A stretch of DNA of 64,000 nucleotides from Streptomyces sp. NBC_01451 (GTDB lineage: Bacteria; Actinomycetota; Actinomycetes; Streptomycetales; Streptomycetaceae): assembly GCF_036227485.1 (NCBI RefSeq), contig NZ_CP109479.1, forward strand, positions 7,812,001 to 7,876,000. Reading direction: 5' to 3'. Below are positions 26,311 to 34,851 of this stretch, piece by piece. The position numbers and the translations under genes were made by a program. The notes beneath the pieces were generated by a model. The model searched no databases and was not told where the DNA came from. It was given only the letters and a program-made list of their open reading frames with translations. Numbering within the stretch: position 1 is the stretch's first letter; each line of letters begins with the position of its first letter.

Positions 26311-26931
26311 ATGATGAATCCCGTGCCCCCAGCGACCTCGCTACGTCGTGCGCCCGTACAGCGGCGCAGTGCCGAACGGCTGACCAGAATCCTCGACGCC
26401 TGCGCCGACCTCCTCGACGAGGTCGGCTACGACGCCCTGAGCACCCGGGCGGTGGCGATACGCGCCGGTGTCCCCATAGGCTCCGTGTACCGCTTCTTCG
26501 GCAACAAGCGCGCCATGGCGGACGCGCTGGCCCAGCGGAACCTGGAGCGCTACATCGCGCGCGTCACCGAGCGCCTGGGGCAGGAGACCGGGGGCGGCTG
26601 GCGCGGGGCCATGGACGCCGTGCTCGACGAGTACCTGGCGATGAAGCGGACCGCGCCGGGCTTCTCGCTCGTCGACTTCGGCAACCAGATCCCGGTCGGC
26701 AAGCGTGACGCCGGGCCCAACCACCTCGTCGCCGACACCCTCACCGCTCTCCTCTCCGACGTCATCGGCCGCGAACCGGACGACGACCTTCGCCGCACGT
26801 TCCTGGTCGCCGTCGAGACCGCCGACACCCTGGTCCACCTGGCCTTCCGGGTCGCCCCGGAGGGGGACGAGCGGATCATCGCGGAGGCGCGGGAACTGCT
26901 GAGGGCGTATCTGGCGCGGGTGCTCGACTGA
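26311..26931 (+). CDS. TetR family regulator
   Basis: 206 residues; ATG codons at 26311 and 26314 are both possible. The N-terminal DNA-binding domain reads RSAERLTRILDACADLLDEVGYDALSTRAVAIRAGVPIGSVYRFFGNKRAMADAL. The C-terminal domain is of the TetR_C_17 look (RAYLARVLD tail). It is divergent from hmgA and 156 bases upstream of a molybdopterin oxidoreductase gene; it may regulate either. No ligand can be inferred. Confidence 0.88.
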   Translation: MMNPVPPATSLRRAPVQRRSAERLTRILDACADLLDEVGYDALSTRAVAIRAGVPIGSVYRFFGNKRAMADALAQRNLERYIARVTERLGQETGGGWRGAMDAVLDEYLAMKRTAPGFSLVDFGNQIPVGKRDAGPNHLVADTLTALLSDVIGREPDDDLRRTFLVAVETADTLVHLAFRVAPEGDERIIAEARELLRAYLARVLD

Positions 26932-27024
26932 GGTTCCCGGTCACGCCCGGTCACGCCCGGCCGCACTCGGTCGACTCGCCAGGCCCGGCCGAGGTGGGTG
27001 CGCGCAACCCCTCCCCTCCATCCG

Positions 27025-27038
27025 TACCGGTCGGTATG
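27025..27038. promoter_or_regulatory. Operator-like site upstream of the molybdo-enzyme gene
   Basis: TACCGGTCGGTATG, read on the minus strand as CATACCGACCGGTA, 50 bases upstream of the start at 27088. The same CATACCGACCGGT occurs at 48588 and (minus strand) 54301-54289, in front of the acyl-CoA gene cluster. Confidence 0.5.
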
Positions 27039-27087
27039 CTCGACTCCATCCGTGCGTCACCGTTGCCGCCACCCACCGGGAGGACCC

Positions 27088-29355
27088 GTGTCCAGCCCCA
27101 CCGACTCCCGAACCGAGTCCCGCACCGCCCTGCGTGTCTGCCCCCTGTGCGAGGCCACCTGCGGACTGACGCTCACCATCGAGAGCGGCCGGGTCACCCG
27201 GGCCCGCGGTGACCGCGACGACGTGTTCAGCCAGGGGTTCATCTGCCCCAAGGGCGCCTCCTTCGGAGCCCTCGACAACGACCCCGACCGGCTGCGCACC
27301 CCCCTCGTGCGACGGGACGGCGAGTTGCGCGAGGCGAGCTGGGCGGAGGCCTTCGACGCCGTCGCCGCGGGCATCCGGGGCGTGGTCGAGCGGTACGGGC
27401 CCAACTCCGTCGGAGCCGTCTTCGGGAATCCGAACGTGCACACCGTGGCCGGAGGTCTCTACCCGCCGGTCCTGCTCGCCGGCCTCGGCACCCGCAGCGT
27501 CTTCACCGCCTCCACGGTCGACCAGATGCCCAAGCACGTCTCCAGCGGGCTGCTCTACGGCGACGCCAACGCGATCCCCGTCCCCGACCTCGACCGCACC
27601 GACCATCTGCTGCTCATCGGCGCCAACCCCCTTGAGTCCAACGGGAGTCTGTGCACGGCACCCGACTTCCCCGGCAAGCTCAAGGCCCTCAGGGCGCGCG
27701 GCGGCACGCTCACCGTCATCGACCCGCGCCGCACCCGCACCGCCAGGCTCGCCGACCGGCACATCGCGATCCGCCCCGGCACGGACGCCCTCCTGCTCGC
27801 CGCGATGACCCACACCCTCTTCGCCGAACACCTCGTCGACCTGGGCGAGTTGGCGCCTCATGTCCAGGGCGTCGACGAAGTGGAGGCGGCCGTACGGGAC
27901 TTCACCCCCGAGGCCGTCGCCGAGGCCTGTGACGTGGACGCCGGCACCATCCGTACCCTCGCCCGTGAACTCGCCGCCGCGCCCACCGCCGCCGTCTACG
28001 GCCGCATGGGCAGCTGCACCGTCCTGCACGGCACCCTCGCCAGCTGGCTGGTCGACGTCCTCGACATCCTCACCGGCAACCTCGACCGGCCCGGCGGCGC
28101 CCTGTTCCCGCAGGCGGCCACCGACCGGACACCCCGGCCGGCCGGACCCAGCCACGGGTTCGCGCTGGGCCGCTGGCACTCGCGGGTCGGTCGACACCCG
28201 GAGGCGAAGGGCGAGTTGCCGCTCTCCGCGCTCGCCGAGGAGATCGACACCGTCACCGCGGAGGGCGAGCCGATCCGCGCCCTCGTCGTCGCCGCAGCCA
28301 ACCCCGTGCTCTCCGCGCCCGACGGCAACAGGCTCGACAAGGCGCTGGACTCGCTCGACTTCATGGTCAGCGTCGACCCCTACCTCAACGAGACCTCACG
28401 TCACGCGCACGTCGTGCTGCCCCCGCCCCCGCCCTCGCAGAGTCCGCACCACGACTTCGCCCTCAACACCCTCGCCGTCCGCAACCAGGTCCGCTACAAC
28501 CGCCCCGCCGTCCCCCTGGAGCCGGGCAGGATGGCCGAGACCGAGATCTTCGCGCGGCTCGTCCTGGCCGCGACCGGCATGCACGGCGCCGACCCCGGTG
28601 CCGTGGACGCCATGGTCATCGACCAGACCCTCGGCAAGGCCGTCAGGGAACCCCACTCCCCGGTCCACGGCCGCGATCCGCAGCAGCTCGCCAAGGAGCT
28701 CGACGGCGACAACGGCCCCGAGCGGCGCCTCGACCTGATGCTCCGCCTGGGCCCGTACGGCGACGGCTTCGGCGTACGACCGGACGGGCTGAGCCTCGCG
28801 AAAGTGCTCGCCCACCCGCACGGCATCGACCTCGGACCACTTCGGCCGCGCCTGCCGCAGCCCCTGAAGACGCGCAGCGGAAAGATCGAACTGTTCCCGG
28901 AGCCCATCGCCGGCGACCTGCCCCGCCTGCGCGAGGCCCTGCGCGAGCGCCCCGCCGGGATCGTGCTCATCGGGCGCCGGCATCTTCGCTCCAACAACAG
29001 CTGGATGCACAACGTGCCCGCCCTCACCGGCGGCACCAACCGCTGCACGCTGCACATCCACCCCGAGGACGCCGAACGCCTCGGTGTCCTCGACGGAGCC
29101 CCGGTGCGGATCAAGGGCGCCGGGGGAGAGGTGGTGGCTCCCGCCGAGATCACCGACGCCGTACGGCGCGGGGTCGTCAGCCTGCCTCACGGGTGGGGAC
29201 ACGACAGGCCGGGGACCCGGCTGGCGCACGCCGCCGTCGACCCCGGTGTCAACGTCAACCAGCTCCTCGACGGCAGTCTGCTGGACCCGCTGTCGGGCAA
29301 CGCCGTGCTGAATGGTGTACCCATCGATCTCGCCCCAGCAGGCACAACGCTGTGA
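27088..29355 (+). CDS. Molybdopterin-dependent oxidoreductase (formate dehydrogenase-like alpha subunit)
   Basis: Start set at GTG 27088 after GGGAGG; 755 residues. The N-terminal [4Fe-4S] site is C18-x2-C21-x3-C25 and C53 (VCPLCEATCG ... GFICPKG). The rest has the bis-MGD folds: LLLIGANPLESN, VIDPRRTRTARLADRHIAIRPGTD and the C-terminal cap LFPEP ... RSNNSWMHNVP ... LPHGWGHD. The residue ligating Mo cannot be settled by eye. No electron-transfer or membrane subunit is encoded nearby, so it may use a diffusible partner. No Tat signal is seen, so it is cytoplasmic. Substrate unknown. Confidence 0.88.
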   Translation: MSSPTDSRTESRTALRVCPLCEATCGLTLTIESGRVTRARGDRDDVFSQGFICPKGASFGALDNDPDRLRTPLVRRDGELREASWAEAFDAVAAGIRGVVERYGPNSVGAVFGNPNVHTVAGGLYPPVLLAGLGTRSVFTASTVDQMPKHVSSGLLYGDANAIPVPDLDRTDHLLLIGANPLESNGSLCTAPDFPGKLKALRARGGTLTVIDPRRTRTARLADRHIAIRPGTDALLLAAMTHTLFAEHLVDLGELAPHVQGVDEVEAAVRDFTPEAVAEACDVDAGTIRTLARELAAAPTAAVYGRMGSCTVLHGTLASWLVDVLDILTGNLDRPGGALFPQAATDRTPRPAGPSHGFALGRWHSRVGRHPEAKGELPLSALAEEIDTVTAEGEPIRALVVAAANPVLSAPDGNRLDKALDSLDFMVSVDPYLNETSRHAHVVLPPPPPSQSPHHDFALNTLAVRNQVRYNRPAVPLEPGRMAETEIFARLVLAATGMHGADPGAVDAMVIDQTLGKAVREPHSPVHGRDPQQLAKELDGDNGPERRLDLMLRLGPYGDGFGVRPDGLSLAKVLAHPHGIDLGPLRPRLPQPLKTRSGKIELFPEPIAGDLPRLREALRERPAGIVLIGRRHLRSNNSWMHNVPALTGGTNRCTLHIHPEDAERLGVLDGAPVRIKGAGGEVVAPAEITDAVRRGVVSLPHGWGHDRPGTRLAHAAVDPGVNVNQLLDGSLLDPLSGNAVLNGVPIDLAPAGTTL

Positions 29356-29392
29356 CCTGGAGTTTTGCGCTTATTGCTCGCGCGTCAACATC

Positions 29393-29468
29393 TTGTTAAG
29401 ACTTGTGGGGCCGACCTAACGTCAACGCACTGCCGACTCCGGTGGGAGTTCAAGGGCGAACGTTAGGT
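29393..29468 (+). promoter_or_regulatory. Promoter and long-spaced inverted repeat before the citrate transporter
   Basis: TTGTTA (29393-29398) and TAACGT (29417-29422) with an 18-base spacer fit a vegetative promoter. ACCTAACGT (29414-29422) overlaps the -10 and is repeated inverted and perfectly as ACGTTAGGT (29460-29468), ending 9 bases before the start codon. The pair may be two half-operators, or the distal arm may affect access to the ribosome site. Confidence 0.5.
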
Positions 29469-29477
29469 AACCCACTC

Positions 29478-30926
29478 ATGTTGACCATTCTGGGCTTCAC
29501 GATGATCGCGACCTTCCTGGTCCTGATCATGCTGAAGAAGATGTCGCCGATCGCGGCGCTCGTACTGATCCCGGCACTGTTCTGCGTCTTCGTCGGGAAG
29601 GGCGCCAAGCTCGGTGACTACGTCATCGACGGCGTCACCAGCCTCGCCCCCACCGCGGCGATGCTCATGTTCGCGATCGTCTACTTCGGTGTGATGATCG
29701 ACGTCGGTCTCTTCGACCCGATCGTCCGAGGGATCCTGAAGTTCGCCAAGGCGGACCCGCTGCGGATAGTCGTCGGTACGGCGATCCTCGCGGCGATCGT
29801 GTCCCTCGACGGCGACGGCTCGACCACCTTCATGATCACGGTCTCGGCGATGTACCCCCTGTACAAGCGCCTCAAGATGAGCCTCGTCGTGATGACCGGC
29901 GTCGCCGCGATGGCCAACGGTGTGATGAACACCCTGCCCTGGGGCGGTCCGACGGCCCGTGCCGCGACGGCCCTGAAGCTCGACGCCAGCGACATCTTCG
30001 TCCCGATGATCCCGGCCCTCGCCGTCGGCCTGGCCTTCGTCATCGCCCTCTCGTACGTCCTCGGCCGCCGCGAGCGCAAGCGGCTCGGCGTGCTCACCCT
30101 GGACGCGGTCCTGGTGGAGGAGCGGGAACAGGAGCAGGAGTCGGAGACCGTGCTCGTCGGCGCCGGTTCGGGCGCCAAGTCGGCCGTGGGCTCCGGTGCG
30201 GGCAACCCGGCCCCGCTCACCGGCGGTTCGGGTGCCGAGGGCGCCACCGACAGCGGCAGCACGGACGATGACGACGACCGGATGCTGAAGGTCCTCGACC
30301 CCAACCGCACCACCCTGCGCCCCAGGCTCTACTGGTTCAACGCGCTCCTCACGGTCACGCTCCTCACCGCCATGATCATGGAGTGGCTGCCGATCCCGGT
30401 GCTGTTCCTGCTCGGCGCCGCGCTCGCCCTCACGGTCAACTTCCCGCACATGCCCGACCAGAAGGCCCGCCTCGGCGCCCACGCCGAGAACGTCCTCAAC
30501 GTCTCCGGCATGGTCTTCGCCGCCGCCGTCTTCACCGGCGTCCTCACCGGCACCGGCATGGTCGACCACATGGCCCGCTGGCTCGTCGACAACATCCCCG
30601 ACGGCATGGGCCCGCACATGGCCTTCGTCACCGGCCTGCTGAGCATCCCGCTCACCTACTTCATGTCCAACGACGGCTTCTACTTCGGTGTCCTGCCCGT
30701 CCTGGCCGAAGCCGGCGCCGCCCACGGCGTCTCCCCGCTGGAGATCGCCCGCGCCTCCCTCATCGCCCAGCCCCTGCACATGTCCAGCCCGCTCGTCCCG
30801 GCCGTGTACGTCCTCGTAGGCATGGCGAAGGTCGAGTTCGGCGACCACACGAAGTTCGTGGTGAAGTGGGCCGTGCTGACCTCGCTGGCCATCCTCGGGG
30901 CAGGCATCCTGTTCGGCATCATCTGA
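29478..30926 (+). CDS. Metal-citrate:proton symporter (CitMHS family)
   Basis: Start set at ATG 29478 (MLTILGF), 482 residues; only a weak AGG ribosome site is present. About 11-12 helices are visible, with the family-typical SLDGDGSTTFMITVSAMYPLY near residue 110 and NTLPWGGPTARAA near 150. A long hydrophilic central loop (about 215-280) is rich in Glu, Gly, Ser and Asp (DDDDD). It resembles, from memory, the S. coelicolor transporter CitSc that takes up Ca- or Fe-citrate. The MFS gene follows 76 bases later. Confidence 0.9.
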   Translation: MLTILGFTMIATFLVLIMLKKMSPIAALVLIPALFCVFVGKGAKLGDYVIDGVTSLAPTAAMLMFAIVYFGVMIDVGLFDPIVRGILKFAKADPLRIVVGTAILAAIVSLDGDGSTTFMITVSAMYPLYKRLKMSLVVMTGVAAMANGVMNTLPWGGPTARAATALKLDASDIFVPMIPALAVGLAFVIALSYVLGRRERKRLGVLTLDAVLVEEREQEQESETVLVGAGSGAKSAVGSGAGNPAPLTGGSGAEGATDSGSTDDDDDRMLKVLDPNRTTLRPRLYWFNALLTVTLLTAMIMEWLPIPVLFLLGAALALTVNFPHMPDQKARLGAHAENVLNVSGMVFAAAVFTGVLTGTGMVDHMARWLVDNIPDGMGPHMAFVTGLLSIPLTYFMSNDGFYFGVLPVLAEAGAAHGVSPLEIARASLIAQPLHMSSPLVPAVYVLVGMAKVEFGDHTKFVVKWAVLTSLAILGAGILFGII

Positions 30927-31002
30927 CCGTCCGGGCGGCTCCCCGCCCAACTGTCCGTTCAACCGCCCTTCCCTGTCCGACCGTTCGATGGAGGACACGA
31001 CC

Positions 31003-32223
31003 ATGAGGCCCGGTGGGAACCGCGGCTGGCTGCTCCGCCTAGTCATCGCCTTCAGCTTCACGCAGGGGGCGGTGTCGATGGCCCGGCCCGCCGTCTCCTA
31101 CCGGGCCCTCGCGCTGGGCGCCGACGAACGGGCGATCGGCGTGATCGCCGCCGCGTACGCCCTGCTCCCGCTCTTCGCCGCCGTACCCCTGGGCCGCCGC
31201 ACCGACCACGGCCGCTGCGCACCCCTGCTGACCGTCGGTGCCCTCCTGGTCTCCGGCGGCTGCGCCCTCGGCGCGACCGCCGGCTCCCTCGGCACGATGG
31301 CCGCGTGGAGCGGGGTGATGGGCCTCGGACACCTCTGCTTCGTCATCGGCGGCCAGTCGATCGTCGCCCGCCGGTCCGCCCCGCACGAACAGGACCGCAA
31401 CTTCGGCCACTTCACCATCGGTGTCTCGCTGGGCCAGTTCGTCGGCCCGATCGCGGCGGGCGCGCTGATCGGCGGCCACGACATGGCGGCCACCAGTGCC
31501 CGCGCCCTGCTGGTCGCGGGCGCGGTGGCCGCGCTGTCGTTCACGTCGTTGTGGCGCGTCGAGGACCGTACGGCCGTCAAGTCCCGTACGGAGCAGGGTG
31601 ATCGCGTCCCCGTGCACCGCATCCTGCGCACCCGGGGCGTCCCCGCGGGCATCTTCGTCAGCCTCGCCGTACTGTCCGCGACGGACATCCTGACCGCCTA
31701 CCTTCCGGTGGTCGGCGAGCACCGGGGCATCGCGCCGGCGGTGATCGGCGTACTGCTCGGGCTGCGCGCGGCGGCCACCATCGCGTGCCGGCTGGTGCTG
31801 ACGCCCCTGCTGCGGCTGCTCGGCCGGCGCCTGCTGCTCACGGTGACCTGCCTGCTGGCAGCCGTGCTGTGCGCGGGGATCGCGCTGCCGGTGCCGGTGT
31901 GGGGGCTGGCCATCATGCTCGCGGTACTGGGCTTCTGCCTGGGCGTCGGACAGCCGCTGTCGATGACGACGGTCGTCCAGGCGGCCCCGCCCGGCGCCCG
32001 TTCCACCGCCCTCGCGCTGCGTCTGACCGGCAACCGGCTCGGCCAGGTCGCCGCGCCCGCCACGGCCGGTCTGGTCGCCGGGGTCACGGGTGTGGCGGCG
32101 CCGTTCGTGATGCTCGGCGCGCTGCTGTTGCTGTCGGCGGGGACGGCGATGCGCTCGTCGGCCCCGCAGGTGCAGGCGGAGAAGCCGGAGAGGGCCGGAA
32201 GGGTGATGTCCGACGGGGCGTAG
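31003..32223 (+). CDS. MFS transporter
   Basis: Start set at ATG 31003 (MRPGGNR), eight bases after GGAGG; an ATG five codons upstream contains that ribosome site and is unlikely. 406 residues with about 12 hydrophobic helices in two halves split by a hydrophilic loop near residue 195 (RVEDRTAVKSRTEQGDR). LGRRTDHGRCAP between helices 2 and 3 is the MFS motif A region. It is downstream of the citrate transporter and may be co-transcribed. Substrate unknown. Confidence 0.88.
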   Translation: MRPGGNRGWLLRLVIAFSFTQGAVSMARPAVSYRALALGADERAIGVIAAAYALLPLFAAVPLGRRTDHGRCAPLLTVGALLVSGGCALGATAGSLGTMAAWSGVMGLGHLCFVIGGQSIVARRSAPHEQDRNFGHFTIGVSLGQFVGPIAAGALIGGHDMAATSARALLVAGAVAALSFTSLWRVEDRTAVKSRTEQGDRVPVHRILRTRGVPAGIFVSLAVLSATDILTAYLPVVGEHRGIAPAVIGVLLGLRAAATIACRLVLTPLLRLLGRRLLLTVTCLLAAVLCAGIALPVPVWGLAIMLAVLGFCLGVGQPLSMTTVVQAAPPGARSTALALRLTGNRLGQVAAPATAGLVAGVTGVAAPFVMLGALLLLSAGTAMRSSAPQVQAEKPERAGRVMSDGA

Positions 32224-32261
32224 GGCGTTGCTTGCCGCTTCGTGGGTGCTTATGTGAAAGA

Positions 32262-32302
32262 GAGTCAGAAGAAGAAGGATTTGTATGAAAATCATCTGAC
32301 TC
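32262..32302 (+). promoter_or_regulatory. Hairpin directly upstream of a ribosome site
   Basis: GAGTCAGA (32262-32269) and TCTGACTC (32295-32302) form a perfect 8-bp stem around a 25-base loop that is unusually AT-rich. The stem ends immediately before the Shine-Dalgarno GGAGG (32303-32307) of the gene at 32316. It could be an operator or an RNA structure influencing translation. Confidence 0.5.
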
Positions 32303-32315
32303 GGAGGAATCGCGC

Positions 32316-32978
32316 ATGACCACCTCACTCCGCCCGCGCCGGACCGGCGCCCGTGCCGCCGCGCTCGCGGCCCTCACCCTCGCGGGCACCACCCTCGTCG
32401 GCGCCCCCGCCTTCGCCGCCCCCGGCGACAACGGCGACGTCAAGATCCACAAGGTGGGTACGCCCTTCAACGACCAGCGCGACGAGCCCAAGGTCTGCGA
32501 CTTCTATCTCGCCGCGTTCAACTTCGACGACCTCCCCGACGGCCAGGACATCGAGTGGTCCATCGAGACCCAGCCCCTGGAGGCGAACGGCGCCACCCTC
32601 GGCGACACCCTCGACCTGGAGCCCGACGGCACCGGACACACCCTGCCCCTCGCGCTGCCGGACGGTCAGTACAAGCTGACGTGGAACATCGTCGGCGGCC
32701 AGGGCGCGGGCAAGCACAAGGTGTTCCAGGTCGACTGCCCGATCGGCAACCCGAGCCCGTCCCCGACCCCGCCCGGCGGTCCGGGTGGCCCCGGTGGCGG
32801 TCCCGGCGGTCCCGGTGGCGGCCCGGGCGGCCCGCACGGCGGGGTTCCCGCGGGCGGCGGCGGGGTCGCCCGTGCGGAGGCCTTCTCGCCGGTCGCCGGC
32901 GCGGCTGCCGTGGGCCTGATCGTGGTCGGGGGAGCGGTCTACTTCCGGACCCGCCGACGTGCCGATGGCGCGGCCTGA
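32316..32978 (+). CDS. Secreted protein with C-terminal membrane anchor, unknown function
   Basis: 220 residues after a strong GGAGG. Signal peptide to about residue 35 (APAFA-A). A globular part (36-145) with two cysteines (C60 and C141) likely forms a disulfide and is beta-rich. A Gly/Pro repeat linker (GGPGG units, about 150-178) spans the wall. One helix (about 192-210) and the tail RTRRRADGAA end the protein. The order signal, domain, linker, helix, Arg tail is that of a sortase substrate, but no clear LPxTG, LAxTG or similar signal precedes the helix. The next gene encodes a class F sortase and overlaps it. Confidence 0.78.
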   Translation: MTTSLRPRRTGARAAALAALTLAGTTLVGAPAFAAPGDNGDVKIHKVGTPFNDQRDEPKVCDFYLAAFNFDDLPDGQDIEWSIETQPLEANGATLGDTLDLEPDGTGHTLPLALPDGQYKLTWNIVGGQGAGKHKVFQVDCPIGNPSPSPTPPGGPGGPGGGPGGPGGGPGGPHGGVPAGGGGVARAEAFSPVAGAAAVGLIVVGGAVYFRTRRRADGAA

Positions 32979-33807
32979 CCACGCCCGTCGGCCCAGGCCC
33001 TGGCGTCGGACGCGCGCCTACCGCCTGACCCGCACGGTCGTCCTGACCGTCGCTCTGGCGGTCGGCGGCGTCTGGTGGGCCCGGATCGACGAGCCCGCCC
33101 CCGCACCCGTCACCGCCACCGACGGCGCACCGGTCGCACCGTCCGCCGGGAGCGGCGAGAACCCCGGGGTGGGGCGGGCGGTACGGGAACGGAGACCGGC
33201 GCCGGCCACCGGCCGGCCCGAGCCGGTCGCGTCGACCCGGGCGGCCGGCCCCGCGAACGGACAGCCGGGGCCCGCCCGCCCGACACCACCGGCCGCCCGC
33301 CCGAGAGTGCCGGTCCCGCCCCGGGCGCCCGCACTCCTCCCGCGCTCCCGCCCCACCGCGCTCACCCTTCCCTACCTGGATGTCGAGGCACCGGTCGTCG
33401 ACCTGCGCCTCGACCGCCACGGGCAGCTCACCGCGCCCCCGGACGACGACTCCAACCTGGTCGGCTGGTACGCGGACGGGCCGTCCCCCGGGGAGAGCGG
33501 CACGGTGATCGTCGTAGGGCACCGGGACACCCGTGCCGGGCCCGCGGTGTTCGTCGGCCTCGACGAGGTCACGCCCGGACGGCGGGTCGAACTCCGGCGC
33601 GCGGACGGGCGTACGGCCGTCTACACCGTCTACGCCGTGAAGACGTACGACAAGGCGGACTTCCCCAGCCGGGAGGTGTACGGCGCCCGCGCCCGCCCCG
33701 AGCTGCGGCTCATCACCTGCGGCGGCGGCTACGACCGGCGGACCGGCTACACGGGCAACATCGTCGTGTACGCGCACCTCACGGCGACGCGGGCGCCCTC
33801 ACGCTGA
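32965..33807 (+). CDS. Class F sortase
   Basis: Start uncertain: ATG 32965 (used here, 280 residues) or GTG 32959; both overlap the previous gene by 14-20 bases and lack a good ribosome site, so translational coupling is likely. One N-terminal helix (about 22-42) anchors the protein, and a Pro/Ala/Arg-rich stalk (45-130) follows. The sortase domain has TLPYLDVEAPVVDLRLD, catalytic His in VVVGHRDT, catalytic Cys in LITCGG and the terminal Arg/strand region RTGYTGNIVVYAHL. It presumably attaches a surface protein to the cell wall; the adjacent anchored protein is the obvious candidate. Confidence 0.9.
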   Translation: MARPDHARRPRPWRRTRAYRLTRTVVLTVALAVGGVWWARIDEPAPAPVTATDGAPVAPSAGSGENPGVGRAVRERRPAPATGRPEPVASTRAAGPANGQPGPARPTPPAARPRVPVPPRAPALLPRSRPTALTLPYLDVEAPVVDLRLDRHGQLTAPPDDDSNLVGWYADGPSPGESGTVIVVGHRDTRAGPAVFVGLDEVTPGRRVELRRADGRTAVYTVYAVKTYDKADFPSREVYGARARPELRLITCGGGYDRRTGYTGNIVVYAHLTATRAPSR

Positions 33808-34776
33808 CTCACCGGCTCTCTCGGGCCGTGGCTGCGGTTCCACGACCTCCTCCGCGGCCACGGACCCCGACGCCCGCGCCCCGGACCGGGACCGGGACAC
33901 CGCCACCCCCGCGAGGCACAGCCCGCCGCCCGCCAGCGTGAGCAGCCCCGGGACCTCGCCCAGCGCCAGCCAGGACATCAGGACGACCAGGGCGGGGACG
34001 GCGTACGTGGTCGCGCCCATGCGGCTGGCCGTCGTACGGGCCAGGGCGTAGGCCCAGGTCGTGAAGGCCAGCGCGGTGGGGAAGACGCCCAGGTAGATCA
34101 TGTTGAGGGTGGCGGAGAGCGGCGCGTCGGCCACGTCACCGAACAGCTGTCCGGCGAACGGCAGACAGGTCACGGCCCCGATCAGGCAGCCGAACGTCGT
34201 CGCCTGCAGGGCGCTCGCCCGGCCCAGGGCCGGCTTCTGCGCGACGACACCCGCGGCCCACGAGGCCGCCGCGAGCAGACACAGCGCCACCCCGAGCACC
34301 GAAGTGCCGCCCCCGCCCGACATCGACAGCCCGACGGTCACCGCGCCCGCGAACGACACCGCCATGCCCGCGAGCAGCCGGGGCGGCATCGGGTCGCCGA
34401 GCAGCCTTGTGCCGAGCAGGGCTATGAGGATCGGGCCGACGTTCACGAGCAGGGCGGCGGTCCCCGCGTCCACCTGCTGCTCGCCCCAGTTCAGGACGAC
34501 CATGTAGACCCCGAACCACAGCACCCCCGAGATCGCGATCCCGCGCCAGGCCGACCGGGGCGGCAGTCCCTCCCGCCGTACGAGACAGATCGCCCCCAGC
34601 GTCACGAACCCGGCGAGCATCCGGCCGAGCGACAGCGCGCCCGGTGAGTACGCGGCCCCCGCGCTGCGGATCGAGACGAACGCGGAGGCCCACAGCAGCA
34701 CGGTCACACAGGCCGCGAGGGCGGCGAGCACCTCCGCACGAGGGGCCCGGCGGGAGGACGGCGAGGAGGTCATCAT
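33799..34776 (-). CDS. EamA/DMT family transporter (RhaT-like)
   Basis: 325 residues with ten predicted helices in two EamA repeats (about 17-140 and 155-295). ATGs at 34776 and 34773 are both possible. Conserved features include LLWASAFVSIRSAG at helix 1, GTAALLVNVGPILIALLG, and in the second repeat TTYAVPALVVLMSWLALGEVPGLLTLAGGGLCLAGV. The hydrophilic tail is Arg/Glu-rich. It likely exports amino acids or small metabolites. Convergent with the sortase gene, overlapping its end by 9 bases. Confidence 0.9.
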   Translation of the reverse strand: MMTSSPSSRRAPRAEVLAALAACVTVLLWASAFVSIRSAGAAYSPGALSLGRMLAGFVTLGAICLVRREGLPPRSAWRGIAISGVLWFGVYMVVLNWGEQQVDAGTAALLVNVGPILIALLGTRLLGDPMPPRLLAGMAVSFAGAVTVGLSMSGGGGTSVLGVALCLLAAASWAAGVVAQKPALGRASALQATTFGCLIGAVTCLPFAGQLFGDVADAPLSATLNMIYLGVFPTALAFTTWAYALARTTASRMGATTYAVPALVVLMSWLALGEVPGLLTLAGGGLCLAGVAVSRSRSGARASGSVAAEEVVEPQPRPERAGESA

Positions 34777-34851
34777 GCTCCAGAGGCTAGGCAGGACGGA
34801 CGGCGAGGGCTCGCGGTTTTCGGACGCGCGGCTGTACGGACGTAGGAGGGC

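Noticed and set aside
22776..26708. A 1,310-codon open frame on the plus strand
   Set aside because: It runs antisense through the Type ISP-like, GntR and hmgA genes, has no recognisable domain, and is the expected by-product of high third-position GC.
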